Origin: Nannocystis sp.
GTDB lineage: Bacteria > Myxococcota_A > Polyangia > Nannocystales > Nannocystaceae
Direction: 5' to 3'
Assembly: GCA_016712315.1 (NCBI GenBank)
Contig: JADJRG010000013.1
Coordinates: 1,958,001 to 2,022,000 of the forward strand
DNA length: 64,000 nt
Below the pieces are notes generated by a model, which was given only the letters and a program-made list of their open reading frames with translations, ran no database searches and was not told the DNA's origin. A program made the position numbers and the translations under genes. Of this stretch, positions 18,892-27,607 are shown in pieces; the first letter of the stretch is position 1; the number at the start of each line of letters is the position of its first letter.

Positions 18892-20319
18892 TTACGCGCC
18901 CACCCCGCGGCCGACCAGGCGCTCGATCGCCTCGATGTCCTTCGGGATCGCGGCGGTGAGGACCTCAGGGGCCCCCTCGGTGCAGAGCACGTCGTCCTCG
19001 ATGCGGATCCCGCGGACGTCGGCGAAGGCGGCCAGGCGCGCGCGATCGAGGGCGCCGCTGTCGTCGAAGGGGCCGCAGAGGCCGCGATCGGCGAGGATCG
19101 CCGGGACTTGATAAAAACCCGGCTCGATGGTCACGAGCATGCCGGGCGCCAGGTCGCGATCGAGGCGGAGGTAGCCGAGGCCGAATTGCTGGGCCCTCGC
19201 GCGGTCAGGGGCGTAGCCGGCGCGGTCGCCGAGATCTTCCATGTCGTGGACGTCGAGGCCGAGCAGGTGGCCGAGGCCGTGCGGAAAAAAGAGGGCGTGG
19301 GCGCCCCGCTCGACCAAACCCTCAGGCTCGCCGCGGAAGATCCCGAGCTCGACGAGGCCGCGGGTGAGCTCCAACGCGGCGTACAAGTGGATGTCTCGGT
19401 AACGGGCCCCGGGGCGGACGCGCTCGATCGCGGCGCGCTGGGCGGCGAGCACGACCTGATAAAGATCGCGCTGGGTCGAGGTATAGCGGCCGGAGACCGG
19501 CCAGGTGCGGGTGACGTCGCTGGCCCAGCCCGCGTGCTCGGCGCCCGCGTCGACGAGCAGGAGATCGCCCGCGGCCATGGTGTGGCCGTGGCCCTCGTTG
19601 TGGAGCACTTCGCCGTGCACGCTGACGATCGAGCCGTAAGCGGGCTGCATGCCGCGGGCGAGCATCTCCGCCTCGATCGCCGCGACGACGGCGTGCTCGA
19701 GCCGGCCAGGAGCGGTGGCGGCCATGCCGGCGAGGTGGGCGGCGTAGGTGCCCTCGGCGGCGGCTCGTAGGTGCTGCAAGGCGGCGTCGTCGTGGCGGAG
19801 GCGGAGCTCGATCAGCGCGTCCGCGAGCGCTGCGTCGCCGCCGGTGAGGGGGGCTGGGCCGAGCTCGGCGTCGTCGTGGAGCGCCCACGCGCGGCCGAGC
19901 AGGGCGCCTTGACTTAGCCGGGTGAGCGGATCGATCGCGGGTACAGTGGCGATCCGGTCGGCGCCGACGTGGAGGCGCGAAGATAAGGTGCGGAGGGCGT
20001 GGACGCGCGCGACGCCGGTGCGCGCGGCGATCTCTTCAAGGGAAGGGGACTCGCCGTGCCAGAGGGCGGCGCCGGGCGGATCTTCGGGGAGGTAGAGCTC
20101 CCAGATGTCCCCCTCGCCGACCAAGACGGCCTGCTGGATCCCGCAGCCGACGAGGTAGAGGAAGTGGCTGTCGGGGCGGTACGCGTAGGTGTTGGCGGCG
20201 TAGTTACGCGGGCGAGCGCGGCCCGCGAAGATCATCGTCGTCGCGCCAGCGACGCGGGTCGCGAGGCGAAGGCGGCGCTCTTGGTAGACCTCGGGGGGCT
20301 GCGTGGGGAGCGAGAGCAT
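18892..20319 (-). CDS. pepP: Xaa-Pro aminopeptidase (aminopeptidase P)
   Basis: The 475-residue M24-family enzyme removes N-terminal residues preceding proline. It has an N-terminal AMP_N domain (RNYAANTYAYRPDSHFLYL) and a C-terminal pita-bread domain with the five dinuclear metal ligands in order: Asp in VDAGAEHAGWASD, Asp in the same segment, His in PHGLGHLLG, Glu in TIEPGFY and Glu in IRIEDDVL. The ATG at 20319 is chosen over a longer frame because a TACAAC -10-like box ends 7 bases upstream and the family N-terminus fits. Confidence 0.95.
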   Translation of the reverse strand: MLSLPTQPPEVYQERRLRLATRVAGATTMIFAGRARPRNYAANTYAYRPDSHFLYLVGCGIQQAVLVGEGDIWELYLPEDPPGAALWHGESPSLEEIAARTGVARVHALRTLSSRLHVGADRIATVPAIDPLTRLSQGALLGRAWALHDDAELGPAPLTGGDAALADALIELRLRHDDAALQHLRAAAEGTYAAHLAGMAATAPGRLEHAVVAAIEAEMLARGMQPAYGSIVSVHGEVLHNEGHGHTMAAGDLLLVDAGAEHAGWASDVTRTWPVSGRYTSTQRDLYQVVLAAQRAAIERVRPGARYRDIHLYAALELTRGLVELGIFRGEPEGLVERGAHALFFPHGLGHLLGLDVHDMEDLGDRAGYAPDRARAQQFGLGYLRLDRDLAPGMLVTIEPGFYQVPAILADRGLCGPFDDSGALDRARLAAFADVRGIRIEDDVLCTEGAPEVLTAAIPKDIEAIERLVGRGVGA

Positions 20320-20326
20320 GACTGCT

Positions 20327-20332
20327 GTTGTA
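20327..20332 (-). promoter_or_regulatory. -10-like box for pepP
   Basis: On the minus strand TACAAC ends 7 bases before the pepP ATG, which predicts a leaderless or nearly leaderless transcript. Confidence 0.35.
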
Positions 20333-20429
20333 CACCAGCCGGGATCGCCCCCGCGGCTGAGGCGCGCGGGCGGGGATCTCCTCCTGGCTTCTTCCACAGC
20401 GGCGGCGGCGCGGCTACCCTCTCGCGACC

Positions 20430-21833
20430 TTGAGCGCCCCACCGGATGATCGCCCTGCGGCCACGCGGCTGCGACCGGACCCGCGGGTGCTGCTGACGTT
20501 GACCGCGCTGGCGCTGCTCAGCCGGCTGGTGTGGAACCTGTGGATCCACCCGCCTGGCGAGTACGTGTTCAGCGATATGGGCCAATACGTGCTGCGGGCC
20601 AAGAACTTGGCCGAAGCCGGGTTCGTGTGGGGGCAGCGGACGTTGGCGTGGCAGTCGTTCGGCACCCACTACCTGCTGGCGGCGGTGTTTAAGGTGTTCG
20701 GCGTGGAGCCACCCCACACCGCGGGGGCGGTCGTCTTCGCGCTGCTCGGCGCGGGCTCGGTGCCGCTGACGTATCTGGTCGCGTGTCAGGTGATGAAGCG
20801 GGCGTGGATGGCCACCACCGCGGGGGTGCTGGCGCTGCTCTGGTATCCGAACGTCGCGACCACCGGGTACTTCCTGTCGGAGACGCCGTTCCTCTTCTTC
20901 CAGCTCCTGGCGAACTTTTGGATGCTGCGCACCTTCCAAGAGGGCAAACGCGCGGTGGCGGCGGGGATCGCCGCGGGGATCTGCTTCATGCTGCGGCCGC
21001 AGAGCGCGGTCTTCTTTGTGCTGGTGTTCGTGACCTGGCTGGTCAACGTGCGCCGGCTGCCGGCGGTGCGCGCTCGCCAGGTGATCGGCTTCGCGGCGCC
21101 GCTGCTGCTCGCGTTCTTGTTCAGCTTGACGCGCTTCTACCTGCACACCGGCTACTGGGGCGGGGTCGCGGAGAGCGCGAATATGAACATGACGGCCGGG
21201 CGCTGCCATAACATCGTGACGCAGGCCTTCCCGAGCCAACGCGCGCTCGAGCGCAGCGTCGAGACGGGGAACACGCGCGACGGCCGGCGGGTGAGCGTGC
21301 CGGGGCTGCGGGCGCTGGCGGGGCTGCCGAACTATCACCCGCTGGCGCTGCGACCGGCGCTCGGCGGCGAGACGATCCGCTTCGTCGGCTACATCGGCGA
21401 CCCGTTCATCCACCGCGACCTCCAGCGCCGCTGCGTGCGCCGCACCGGCCTGGTCGGGCAGCTCCGCTACGCGCTCGGGAACCTGTCTCTACAGTGGTTC
21501 TTCGCCAAGCAGTGGCCGGATCAGGAGCCGAAGGCGCGGAAGTACTTCATGCCGATCGCGGAGGCGTACCGCTACCTCTTCGCGGCGGTGTTCTTGGCGC
21601 CGTCGCTGCTGGGCGTGGGCCTGGCGCTGCGGCGCCTGCGAGCCGAGCCGGCGATGGCGCTGCTGGCCTGGCAGATCGTCGGGTCGATGGTGATCGCGGC
21701 GATCTTCTTCGGAGACGTCCGGCTGCGCACGCCGTACGACCCGTACGCGCTGATCTTGGCGATCTATGCGGCGGCGCAGGTGATCGAGGCGGGTCGGTGG
21801 CTGCGCGAGCGCTACCGCAATCGTGTGAGCTGA
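20430..21833 (+). CDS. GT-C fold membrane glycosyltransferase (ArnT/PMT-like)
   Basis: The 467-residue protein has about ten hydrophobic segments and an early acidic loop (YVFSDMGQYVLRAKNLAEAG) of the kind that carries the catalytic acidic residue in polyprenyl-phosphate-dependent GT-C transferases. A soluble loop in the second half (about 245-345) separates two membrane blocks. It should transfer a sugar from a lipid-linked donor to a lipid or protein on the periplasmic face. Acceptor and donor cannot be inferred. The TTG start has a TACCCT box ending 9 bases upstream. Confidence 0.7.
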   Translation: MSAPPDDRPAATRLRPDPRVLLTLTALALLSRLVWNLWIHPPGEYVFSDMGQYVLRAKNLAEAGFVWGQRTLAWQSFGTHYLLAAVFKVFGVEPPHTAGAVVFALLGAGSVPLTYLVACQVMKRAWMATTAGVLALLWYPNVATTGYFLSETPFLFFQLLANFWMLRTFQEGKRAVAAGIAAGICFMLRPQSAVFFVLVFVTWLVNVRRLPAVRARQVIGFAAPLLLAFLFSLTRFYLHTGYWGGVAESANMNMTAGRCHNIVTQAFPSQRALERSVETGNTRDGRRVSVPGLRALAGLPNYHPLALRPALGGETIRFVGYIGDPFIHRDLQRRCVRRTGLVGQLRYALGNLSLQWFFAKQWPDQEPKARKYFMPIAEAYRYLFAAVFLAPSLLGVGLALRRLRAEPAMALLAWQIVGSMVIAAIFFGDVRLRTPYDPYALILAIYAAAQVIEAGRWLRERYRNRVS

Positions 21834-21871
21834 CGCAGGCGCGCGCGTGGCCTCGGGCCGCGGGCGTGTGG

Positions 21872-21877
21872 TAGCCA
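21872..21877 (+). promoter_or_regulatory. Extended -10 box for leaderless fba
   Basis: TGGTAGCCA (21869-21877, including the TGn extension) leaves exactly 6 bases before the aldolase ATG. Confidence 0.4.
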
Positions 21878-21883
21878 TCGCCG

Positions 21884-22930
21884 ATGCCCGTCGTCGATGT
21901 CGCCACCTATCACCGTATGCTCGATCACGCGAAGGCGGGGAAGTTCGCCTACCCGGCGATCAATATCACCTCGCCGAGCACGATCTCCGCGGCGCTGGCG
22001 GCCTTCGCGGAGGCAGGCAGCGACGGGATCTTGCAGGTGAGCACCGGCGGCGGCGAGTTCGCGTCGGGGCAGAAGGTGAAGGACGCGGCGCTGGGGGCGA
22101 TCTGCTTGGCGGAGTACGTGCACCGCGTGGCGGATCGGTACCCGATCAACGTCGCGCTGCACACCGACCACTGCCCGGCGAACAAGGTCGACTCGTTCTT
22201 GCGGCCGCTGCTCGCGGAGACGGCGCGGCGCAGGGCGGCGGGGCTGCCGAACTTGTTCTCGTCCCACATGTTCGACGGCTCCGAGCTGCCGCTGCACGAC
22301 AACCTGGCGCGCTCGGTCGAGCTGCTGCGCGAGTGCGCGGCGCTGGAGCTGATCCTCGAGGTCGAGGCGGGGGTGGTCGGCGGCGAGGAGGACGGGGTGA
22401 ACCACGAGGACGCGCCGGCGGAGAAGCTGTACACGACCCCGGAAGATATGGTCGCGGTGGCGCGGGCGCTGGGCGCGGTGGCGGGCGGCCGCTACATGTT
22501 CGCGGCGACCTTCGGCAACGTGCACGGGGTGTACAAGCCGGGCAACGTGAAGCTGCGGCCGACGATCCTGCGCGACGGGCAAGCGGCGGTGGCGCGGGCG
22601 CTGGGCGAGTCGGCGCGCTTCGACCTGGTCTTCCACGGCGGCTCGGGCTCGGCGATCGAGGAGATCCACGAGACGCTGGAGTACGGGGTGATCAAGATGA
22701 ACATCGACACGGACACGCAGTACGCGTACACGCGGCCGATCGCCGATCACATGCTCAAGAACTACGACGGCGTCCTGAAGGTCGACGGCGAGGTCGGCAA
22801 CAAGAAGCACTACGACCCGCGCGGCTACCTGAAGTCGGCCGAAAAAGGCATGCAGGCGCGGATCGTCCAGGCGTGCCGTGACCTGCGCTCGGCGGGGCAG
22901 AGCCTGGCGCGCGCGAAAAAATCGAGCTGA
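21884..22930 (+). CDS. fba: Class II fructose-bisphosphate aldolase
   Basis: The 348-residue zinc-dependent aldolase catalyses reversible cleavage of fructose 1,6-bisphosphate in glycolysis and gluconeogenesis. Visible motifs are YPAINITSPSTISAAL, the zinc-binding HTDHCPANK, the catalytic ELILEVEAGVVGGEEDG segment, the FGNVHGVYKPGN loop and VFHGGSGS plus MNIDTDTQYAYTRP for phosphate and substrate binding. Length and motifs match the longer (E. coli FbaA-like) class IIA form. It overlaps the next start by 1 base (TGATG). Confidence 0.96.
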   Translation: MPVVDVATYHRMLDHAKAGKFAYPAINITSPSTISAALAAFAEAGSDGILQVSTGGGEFASGQKVKDAALGAICLAEYVHRVADRYPINVALHTDHCPANKVDSFLRPLLAETARRRAAGLPNLFSSHMFDGSELPLHDNLARSVELLRECAALELILEVEAGVVGGEEDGVNHEDAPAEKLYTTPEDMVAVARALGAVAGGRYMFAATFGNVHGVYKPGNVKLRPTILRDGQAAVARALGESARFDLVFHGGSGSAIEEIHETLEYGVIKMNIDTDTQYAYTRPIADHMLKNYDGVLKVDGEVGNKKHYDPRGYLKSAEKGMQARIVQACRDLRSAGQSLARAKKSS

Positions 22931-23550
22931 TGCGGATCCATATCGACGCGGAGCGGCCGGCGCCGCGCAAGCTGCAACCAGTGGTCGAGGCGCTTCGTCG
23001 CGATCAGGTGGTGATCTACCCGACGGACACGGGCTACGCGTTCGGCTGCGCGCTCTCGAGCCCGAAGGCGATCGCGTCGCTGCGGCGGCTGAAGGGGATC
23101 GACGACCGCCACGCGAAGCCGCTGACGATGTTGGTGAAGGACCTGGCGGAGATCGGCCGCTACGCGCACATGGGCACGTCGCTCTATCGCCTGTGCAAGC
23201 GGCTGCTGCCCGGGCCGTATACGCTGGTGCTGCGGGCGACCTCCGACACGCCGCGGTCGATGTACAACCGCCACCACGAGGTGGGCATCCGGATCCCAGA
23301 TCACCCGGTGTGCCGGATGTTGGTCGAGCTGCTGGGGGAGCCGCTGCTGACCGGCTCGGTGACGAAGGCCGAGGACGTCCCGGAGCTCGAGGAGCCAGAG
23401 CTGCTGGAGGGCCGCTACGCGCGCGAGGTCAGCGTGGTCATCGACTCGGGGCCGCTGTGGCCGGACCCGTCGACGGTGCTGCGCATGACCGACGACGAGA
23501 TCGAGGTGCTGCGCGAGGGCAAGGGCGAGCTGCCCTTCGGAGCAGATTAG
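22930..23550 (+). CDS. Sua5/YciO/YrdC-family protein (YciO type)
   Basis: The 206-residue protein has the YrdC-like fold with IYPTDTGYAFGCAL, the RLKGIDDRHAKPLTMLVKDL segment, LLPGPYTLVLRA and a C-terminal VVIDSGPLWPDPSTVL. This is the YciO type, lacking the Sua5 C-terminal domain. YrdC-type relatives make threonylcarbamoyl-AMP for tRNA t6A. YciO has been linked to the same chemistry but its role is less certain. It is coupled to fba by a 1-base overlap and ends 10 bases before the convergent exonuclease gene. Confidence 0.88.
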   Translation: MRIHIDAERPAPRKLQPVVEALRRDQVVIYPTDTGYAFGCALSSPKAIASLRRLKGIDDRHAKPLTMLVKDLAEIGRYAHMGTSLYRLCKRLLPGPYTLVLRATSDTPRSMYNRHHEVGIRIPDHPVCRMLVELLGEPLLTGSVTKAEDVPELEEPELLEGRYAREVSVVIDSGPLWPDPSTVLRMTDDEIEVLREGKGELPFGAD

Positions 23551-23560
23551 TTCGTAATTT

Positions 23561-24394
23561 TTAGGCCCTAATCTTCTTCATCGCGCTTGAGATCTTGGCC
23601 CGCTCGGCGGCGAGCACGGCGGGGTCGAGGGTGACGCTGACGGGGCAGTGATCGGAGCCGAGCACGTCGGGGTGGTGGGCGGCGCCCCTTAAAAAATCGG
23701 CGGCGGCGGGGGAGGCGAGGATGTAGTCGATCCTCCAACCAACGTTGCGGCCGCGCGCGCCTTGGCGCTGGCTCCACCAGGTGTAGTGGCCGGCTTCGTC
23801 CGGGTGCAGGCTGCGGAAGGTGTCGACCCAGCCGGCCGCGAGCCAGCGGGCGAGCTCGCCCCGCTCCTCGGGGAGGAAGCCGCTGGTCTTGTGGTTCTCG
23901 CGCGGGCGGGCGAGGTCGATGGGGGCGTGCGCGGTGTTAAAATCGCCCATCACGAGGACGCGGGCGCCGCGGCGGCGCAGCGGCTCTAAGCGGTCGAAGA
24001 GGCGGCGGTAGAAGTCGAGCTTGTAGGGGACGCGGCTGTTGTCGCGCTGCTGGCCGTTGCCGTTGGGAAAATAGACGTTGGCGACGGTGAGCGGGCCGAG
24101 CGTGGCGATCTGGAGGCGGCCCTCCGCGTCGAAGCGGGGCTCATGCAGGGTGGTCTCGACGGCGTCGATCGGGACGCGGCTGAAGAGGCCGACGCCCGAG
24201 TAGCCAGGGCGCTCGGCCTCGACGAAGTGGGCGCTCCACTCGGGTGGATCAGCGAGCTCGGGCGGGAGCTGGGCGCGGCTGGCTCGCACCTCCTGCACAG
24301 CGACGATCGCGGCGTCGCTGCCGCTGAGCCACGCGCCGAAGCCCTTGCGCGCGCAGGCGCGGAGGCCGTTGACGTTCCACGAGAGGACTCGCAT
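23561..24394 (-). CDS. xth: Exodeoxyribonuclease III / AP endonuclease
   Basis: The 277-residue exonuclease-endonuclease-phosphatase enzyme shows all ExoIII motifs: SWNVNGLRA, AVQEVRAS, GYSGVGLFSR, VYFPNGNGQQRDNSRVPYK, the GDFNTAHAPIDL metal/catalytic motif, GRNVGWRIDYIL and GSDHCPV at the end. It acts in base-excision repair at abasic sites. The ATG at 24394 begins the MRVLSWNVNG core directly. An in-frame ATG seven codons upstream is less likely because a TAGCCA box ends 5 bases before 24394. Confidence 0.95.
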   Translation of the reverse strand: MRVLSWNVNGLRACARKGFGAWLSGSDAAIVAVQEVRASRAQLPPELADPPEWSAHFVEAERPGYSGVGLFSRVPIDAVETTLHEPRFDAEGRLQIATLGPLTVANVYFPNGNGQQRDNSRVPYKLDFYRRLFDRLEPLRRRGARVLVMGDFNTAHAPIDLARPRENHKTSGFLPEERGELARWLAAGWVDTFRSLHPDEAGHYTWWSQRQGARGRNVGWRIDYILASPAAADFLRGAAHHPDVLGSDHCPVSVTLDPAVLAAERAKISSAMKKIRA

Positions 24395-24622
24395 CGCGGT
24401 GGCTATGACGGTCATTATTGCGCGCTGTCAAGCCGCGTGGATTTTGCCTTGCAAATGCGGAAGAGCGGCGCTAGGTGAGCCCCCGTGTTGTCGCAAATGA
24501 CGTGGCGCGCGCCTGCGCCCCAGATCCTCGCAGCTTTGGCGCCGTATTGGCGCTCTGTCAGGGAATCGGGCTAAGAGGCGGGCGCCGCGGGGCGATCGAT
24601 CGCACGCGACGGGAGAGGGACG

Positions 24623-25012
24623 ATGAACCACGAGCTGACGACGAAATCGATGAAGAAGGTGCTCGCCGAGTTCGTGAGCACCAAGGCCGCGGGCATGACC
24701 CGACGGGCGCTGCGCAACTACGAAGAGGTGCTCGACCTCTTCGGCGAGTTCCTCGAGGAGCGAGGGGTGACGACGCTCGAATGGGGGGCGGCGCCAGCGG
24801 CCCCCGTGACCAAGAAGCGCGGGGCGACGGTCGAGCAGGTGATCGCGCTCTTCGACGACTTTAACGAGGTGTACCTGGTGAGCACGGTGAAGGCGGAGCG
24901 CGAGTTCTTGCGCGCGGCCGCGTTGACCTGCCGGGACCTCGGGCGCTGGCTGCAGACGCTGGGGCAGCGGCCGCAGCGGCGGCCCTCCGAGACGACCCCC
25001 GTGCACGCGTAG
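24623..25012 (+). CDS. Hypothetical helical protein, core-binding-like
   Basis: The 129-residue soluble protein is all-helical in appearance. Its first half (KSMKKVLAEFVSTKAAGMTRR to FGEFLEERG) resembles the SAM-like N-terminal domain of tyrosine recombinases. The second half (FDDFNEVYLV then LLRAAA-like and DLGRWLQTLG) looks like a second helical module. There is no catalytic recombinase domain. A GGGAGAGGGACG ribosome-binding site precedes the ATG. It is transcribed towards ttcA and isolated from obvious partners. The function is unknown. Confidence 0.75.
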   Translation: MNHELTTKSMKKVLAEFVSTKAAGMTRRALRNYEEVLDLFGEFLEERGVTTLEWGAAPAAPVTKKRGATVEQVIALFDDFNEVYLVSTVKAEREFLRAAALTCRDLGRWLQTLGQRPQRRPSETTPVHA

Positions 25013-25020
25013 AGAGCGGC

Positions 25021-25884
25021 TCAGGCGATCACAGGGAGGCGACGCGCGCCCTGGGATCGCGGCGGCGGCGCGCCGAGCCAAGGATCGGCGGGCGCTTCGT
25101 CGCGGGCCTCGTCGGCCGCCGTGGGGCGGGCGAGCAGGCGAGGGTCGAGGAGGTGGGTGGGGCTGACGTTGCGCAGCGCGTTGAGCATCACAGCGCGCAG
25201 GTTGGGGATCTTGCCCTCGAGCTCGCTGAGCAGGGCGGACATGGCCTCGCGCTGGAGGCCGCTCTGCGAGCCGCAGAGGTTGCACGGGAGGATCGGGTAG
25301 GCGGCGGCGCGGGCGTGCGCGGCGATCTCGTCCTCGGCGCACTCGATGAGCGGGCGGATCACCTGGAAGCGGCCGTCGTCGGTGGTGTAGCCGGCGGGCA
25401 TGGCTTGCAGCTTGCCGGCGTAGAAGAGGTTCATCAGCAGCGTCTCGAGGGCGTCGTCGCGGTGGTGGCCGAGGGCGATCTTGTTGCAGCCGAGGCGGGC
25501 GGCGGCGGTGTAGAGGATCCCGCGCCGCAGCCGCGAGCAGACGGTGCAAAAGGCCTTACCGGCGGGGGTGCGGGCGATGACCTCGGAGTAGGTGTCTTCT
25601 CGTAGGATCTCAAACGGGACGTCCGCGCCGCTCAGCCACCGCGCGAGCGGGGCGCCGTCGTAGCCGGGTTGGTTCTGGTCGAGGTGGACGGCGGTGAGGC
25701 GGAACTCGAAGGGGGCGCGGCGCTGGGCCTCACGCAAGAGATCGAGCAGGGTGTAGGAGTCTTTTCCGCCGGAGACGGCGACCATGACGTGATCGCCGGC
25801 CTCGATGAGGCGGTAGCGGGCGATCGTCTTGGTCATCGACCGCGCGAGGCGGCGGCGTAGGTCGGGGGCGAGCTCGCTCGACAT
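25021..25884 (-). CDS. ttcA: tRNA 2-thiocytidine biosynthesis protein TtcA family
   Basis: The 287-residue PP-loop ATPase thiolates C32 of certain tRNAs. It shows the PP-loop SGGKDS, the CTVCSRLRRG motif, LGHHRDDALETLLMNLFY and the LPCNLCGSQSGLQR cysteine pair that binds the Fe-S cluster. The C-terminal 50 residues (after the NVSPTHLLDP segment) are a low-complexity extension. It follows the DUF1244 gene by 9 bases on the same strand. Confidence 0.93.
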   Translation of the reverse strand: MSSELAPDLRRRLARSMTKTIARYRLIEAGDHVMVAVSGGKDSYTLLDLLREAQRRAPFEFRLTAVHLDQNQPGYDGAPLARWLSGADVPFEILREDTYSEVIARTPAGKAFCTVCSRLRRGILYTAAARLGCNKIALGHHRDDALETLLMNLFYAGKLQAMPAGYTTDDGRFQVIRPLIECAEDEIAAHARAAAYPILPCNLCGSQSGLQREAMSALLSELEGKIPNLRAVMLNALRNVSPTHLLDPRLLARPTAADEARDEAPADPWLGAPPPRSQGARRLPVIA

Positions 25885-25893
25885 GGGCCTGGC

Positions 25894-26145
25894 TCAACGC
25901 TGGTGCTTGGCCTTCCACTCGGCGTACGGCTCGCCGTAGACGCGCTCGCGGGCCTGGTCGGTGCTCAGCGCGAGGCCGCGGGCCTCGGCGGCCTCTTGGT
26001 ACCAGCGCGCGAGGCAGTTGCGGCAGAAGCCGGCGAGGTTCATGAGGTCGATGTTCTGGACGTCCGTGCGCCCCTGGAGGTGCTGGACGAGGGCGCGGAA
26101 GGCGGCGGCCTCGAGCTCGGTGGTGGTCGCTGTTTCAGTGGACAT
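25894..26145 (-). CDS. DUF1244 family protein
   Basis: The 83-residue protein has the highly conserved DUF1244 core: RTDVQNIDLMNLAGFCRNCLA followed by RWYQEAAEARG and a C-terminal VYGEPYAEWKAKHQ. A CRNC cysteine pair is present. Members are small and of unknown function, common in proteobacteria. It is immediately upstream of ttcA and probably co-transcribed, a hint of an RNA-related role, though that is only context. Confidence 0.92.
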   Translation of the reverse strand: MSTETATTTELEAAAFRALVQHLQGRTDVQNIDLMNLAGFCRNCLARWYQEAAEARGLALSTDQARERVYGEPYAEWKAKHQR

Positions 26146-26216
26146 GGCTCTTTAGTCTCTTCGTCGCTACACAGACGATCATGCGCGCCCCGAGCGCGAA
26201 CGATCCAAAATTAAAA

Positions 26217-26792
26217 TTAAAAAAAGATCCCGCGGACGAGGGTCATGGGCTCGCGGCGGAGGGTGCGCAGGGTGAAGTCGACGAGCACGCGGTCGAAGTT
26301 GTCGCGGGGGTACTGAAAAAAGACGTCGGCGACCTCGCGGCGGTCGAGGCCGAAGCGCGCGAGGCCGTGGGTGTGCTCGATCTGCACGGCCCTGCGGAAG
26401 CAGTCGGCGGGCGCCTGGAGGCCGCGCTGGGGGAGCAGGCGGTGGTTGAAGAGCAGGCACTCGCGGATCAGCGCGGGCTCGACGCCGCCGAGCTCCCAGC
26501 CGTCGGTCTCCCGCTCGAAGAGGGCGAGCGAGCGGTGGAGGTAGGTCTGGCCGCGGTCCTGGGTGGTGACCAGGCCGAGGTCGTGGACCATGGCGATCAG
26601 GTAGGCGACGTTGCTGTCGAGCTCGACGCCTCGCTTCGTCATGAGCATGCAGGCGAGGCGGTGCAGGCGGCGGCAGTGGTTGCGCAGGCCGTCGCCCTCG
26701 TAGGGGCTGGTGCGGTCGAAGATCTCGTCGGCGAGCTCCACGAGGTCGCTGGTCGACGAAGGTGCGGCGCTCGGGGACTGGGTGCTACGCAT
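26217..26792 (-). CDS. HD-domain protein (putative phosphohydrolase)
   Basis: The 191-residue protein carries an HD-like metal site: GLRNHCRRLHRLA, then VAYLIAMVHDLGLV with the paired His-Asp, and further histidines in LLFNHRLLP and EHTHGLARFG. HD proteins usually hydrolyse phosphoester bonds in nucleotides. No ppGpp or c-di-GMP-specific motif is present, so the substrate is open. An AGGAGCC ribosome-binding site supports the ATG at 26792. Confidence 0.72.
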   Translation of the reverse strand: MRSTQSPSAAPSSTSDLVELADEIFDRTSPYEGDGLRNHCRRLHRLACMLMTKRGVELDSNVAYLIAMVHDLGLVTTQDRGQTYLHRSLALFERETDGWELGGVEPALIRECLLFNHRLLPQRGLQAPADCFRRAVQIEHTHGLARFGLDRREVADVFFQYPRDNFDRVLVDFTLRTLRREPMTLVRGIFF

Positions 26793-26860
26793 ACGAGGCT
26801 CCTGAGCGGCAGGATCGGCAAAAATCCAGCAATTGCCAAGGCGCCGGCGTGTGCGCTGGG

Positions 26861-27559
26861 TCAGGCGGTGAGCGGGCCGACGCCGATCTCCCCTAACAAA
26901 ATGTCGACGACCGCGCGCTGCATGTCGATCCGGCGAGCCTCCGGAAAACCCATCCAGGTCTCGACGCAGACGCCGACGCAGCCGATCGCGTCGACGATGA
27001 CCTCGGTCGACGAGGTGGCGACCGGATAATAGTGCGCGGCCCAGCGCTCCGCTTCGTCGCGGAGCTGATGGTTGAGGCGCTCGACGGCGCGGTCGATGAG
27101 CGCAGGGGCCGGCTTGACGCCGTAGACGAGGGTCTGCCCGAAGCTGGGCACGACGGCGGGGTCGTAGCGCTTGTGGCTCTCGTGCAAGGTGGCCATCAAG
27201 GCGGGGCGCTCGTCCTGCACGAGATCCATGAAGCGGCGGGCGAGCCTTCGTTCGCGCTCGGGGGCGTCGGCGTCGCCAGGGAAGCAGCGGTTGAGATCGA
27301 GGCCGCCGGGGGCGGCGCGGGCGCGGGCGCGGTAGGCGGGCGGGTTCATCACGGGGATGACGATGAGGCGGCCGCGAGCGGGGCGCAGGCCGGCCTCGAG
27401 GAGCTCTTGGAGGGCGTGTACGCCGGCGATCTCGTCGCCGTGGATGCCCGCTTGGATGAGGGCGCAGGGGCCAGGCTCGGGGCCCTCAAAGACGTGGATC
27501 GGCAGGGTGGGCGAGAAATAGTGGATCCCAGGGGCGAGCGGCATCGCGCTGGTGAGCAT
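26861..27559 (-). CDS. Succinylglutamate desuccinylase/aspartoacylase-family zinc hydrolase
   Basis: The protein is about 232 residues with the M14-related AstE/AspA zinc site: GIHGDE (His and Glu ligands), the NPPAYRAR segment, LDLNRCFPGD and the third ligand His in TLHESH. A late Glu in CVETW may be the catalytic base. Such enzymes deacylate N-acyl amino acids or trim small peptides. The start is chosen at the ATG at 27559. A TTG further upstream and an ATG at 27544 are alternatives. It lies downstream of the fatty-acid hydroxylase on the same strand. Confidence 0.8.
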   Translation of the reverse strand: MLTSAMPLAPGIHYFSPTLPIHVFEGPEPGPCALIQAGIHGDEIAGVHALQELLEAGLRPARGRLIVIPVMNPPAYRARARAAPGGLDLNRCFPGDADAPERERRLARRFMDLVQDERPALMATLHESHKRYDPAVVPSFGQTLVYGVKPAPALIDRAVERLNHQLRDEAERWAAHYYPVATSSTEVIVDAIGCVGVCVETWMGFPEARRIDMQRAVVDILLGEIGVGPLTA

Positions 27560-27607
27560 CGCCGGGGCGCGCCGCGCGTGCAAGGCGCGGCCGCGACGCT
27601 CGCGGGC

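Noticed and set aside
24409..24431. Perfect TTGACA upstream of the exonuclease III gene on the minus strand
   Set aside because: At 17 bases spacing the -10 would be TCATAG, a poor match. The TAGCCA box near the start is 20 bases away, so a standard promoter is not supported.
26190..26230. A/T-rich run after the HD-domain gene as a terminator
   Set aside because: There is no stable stem before the T-run on the minus strand. The nearby CGCGC/GCGCG stem lies after it.
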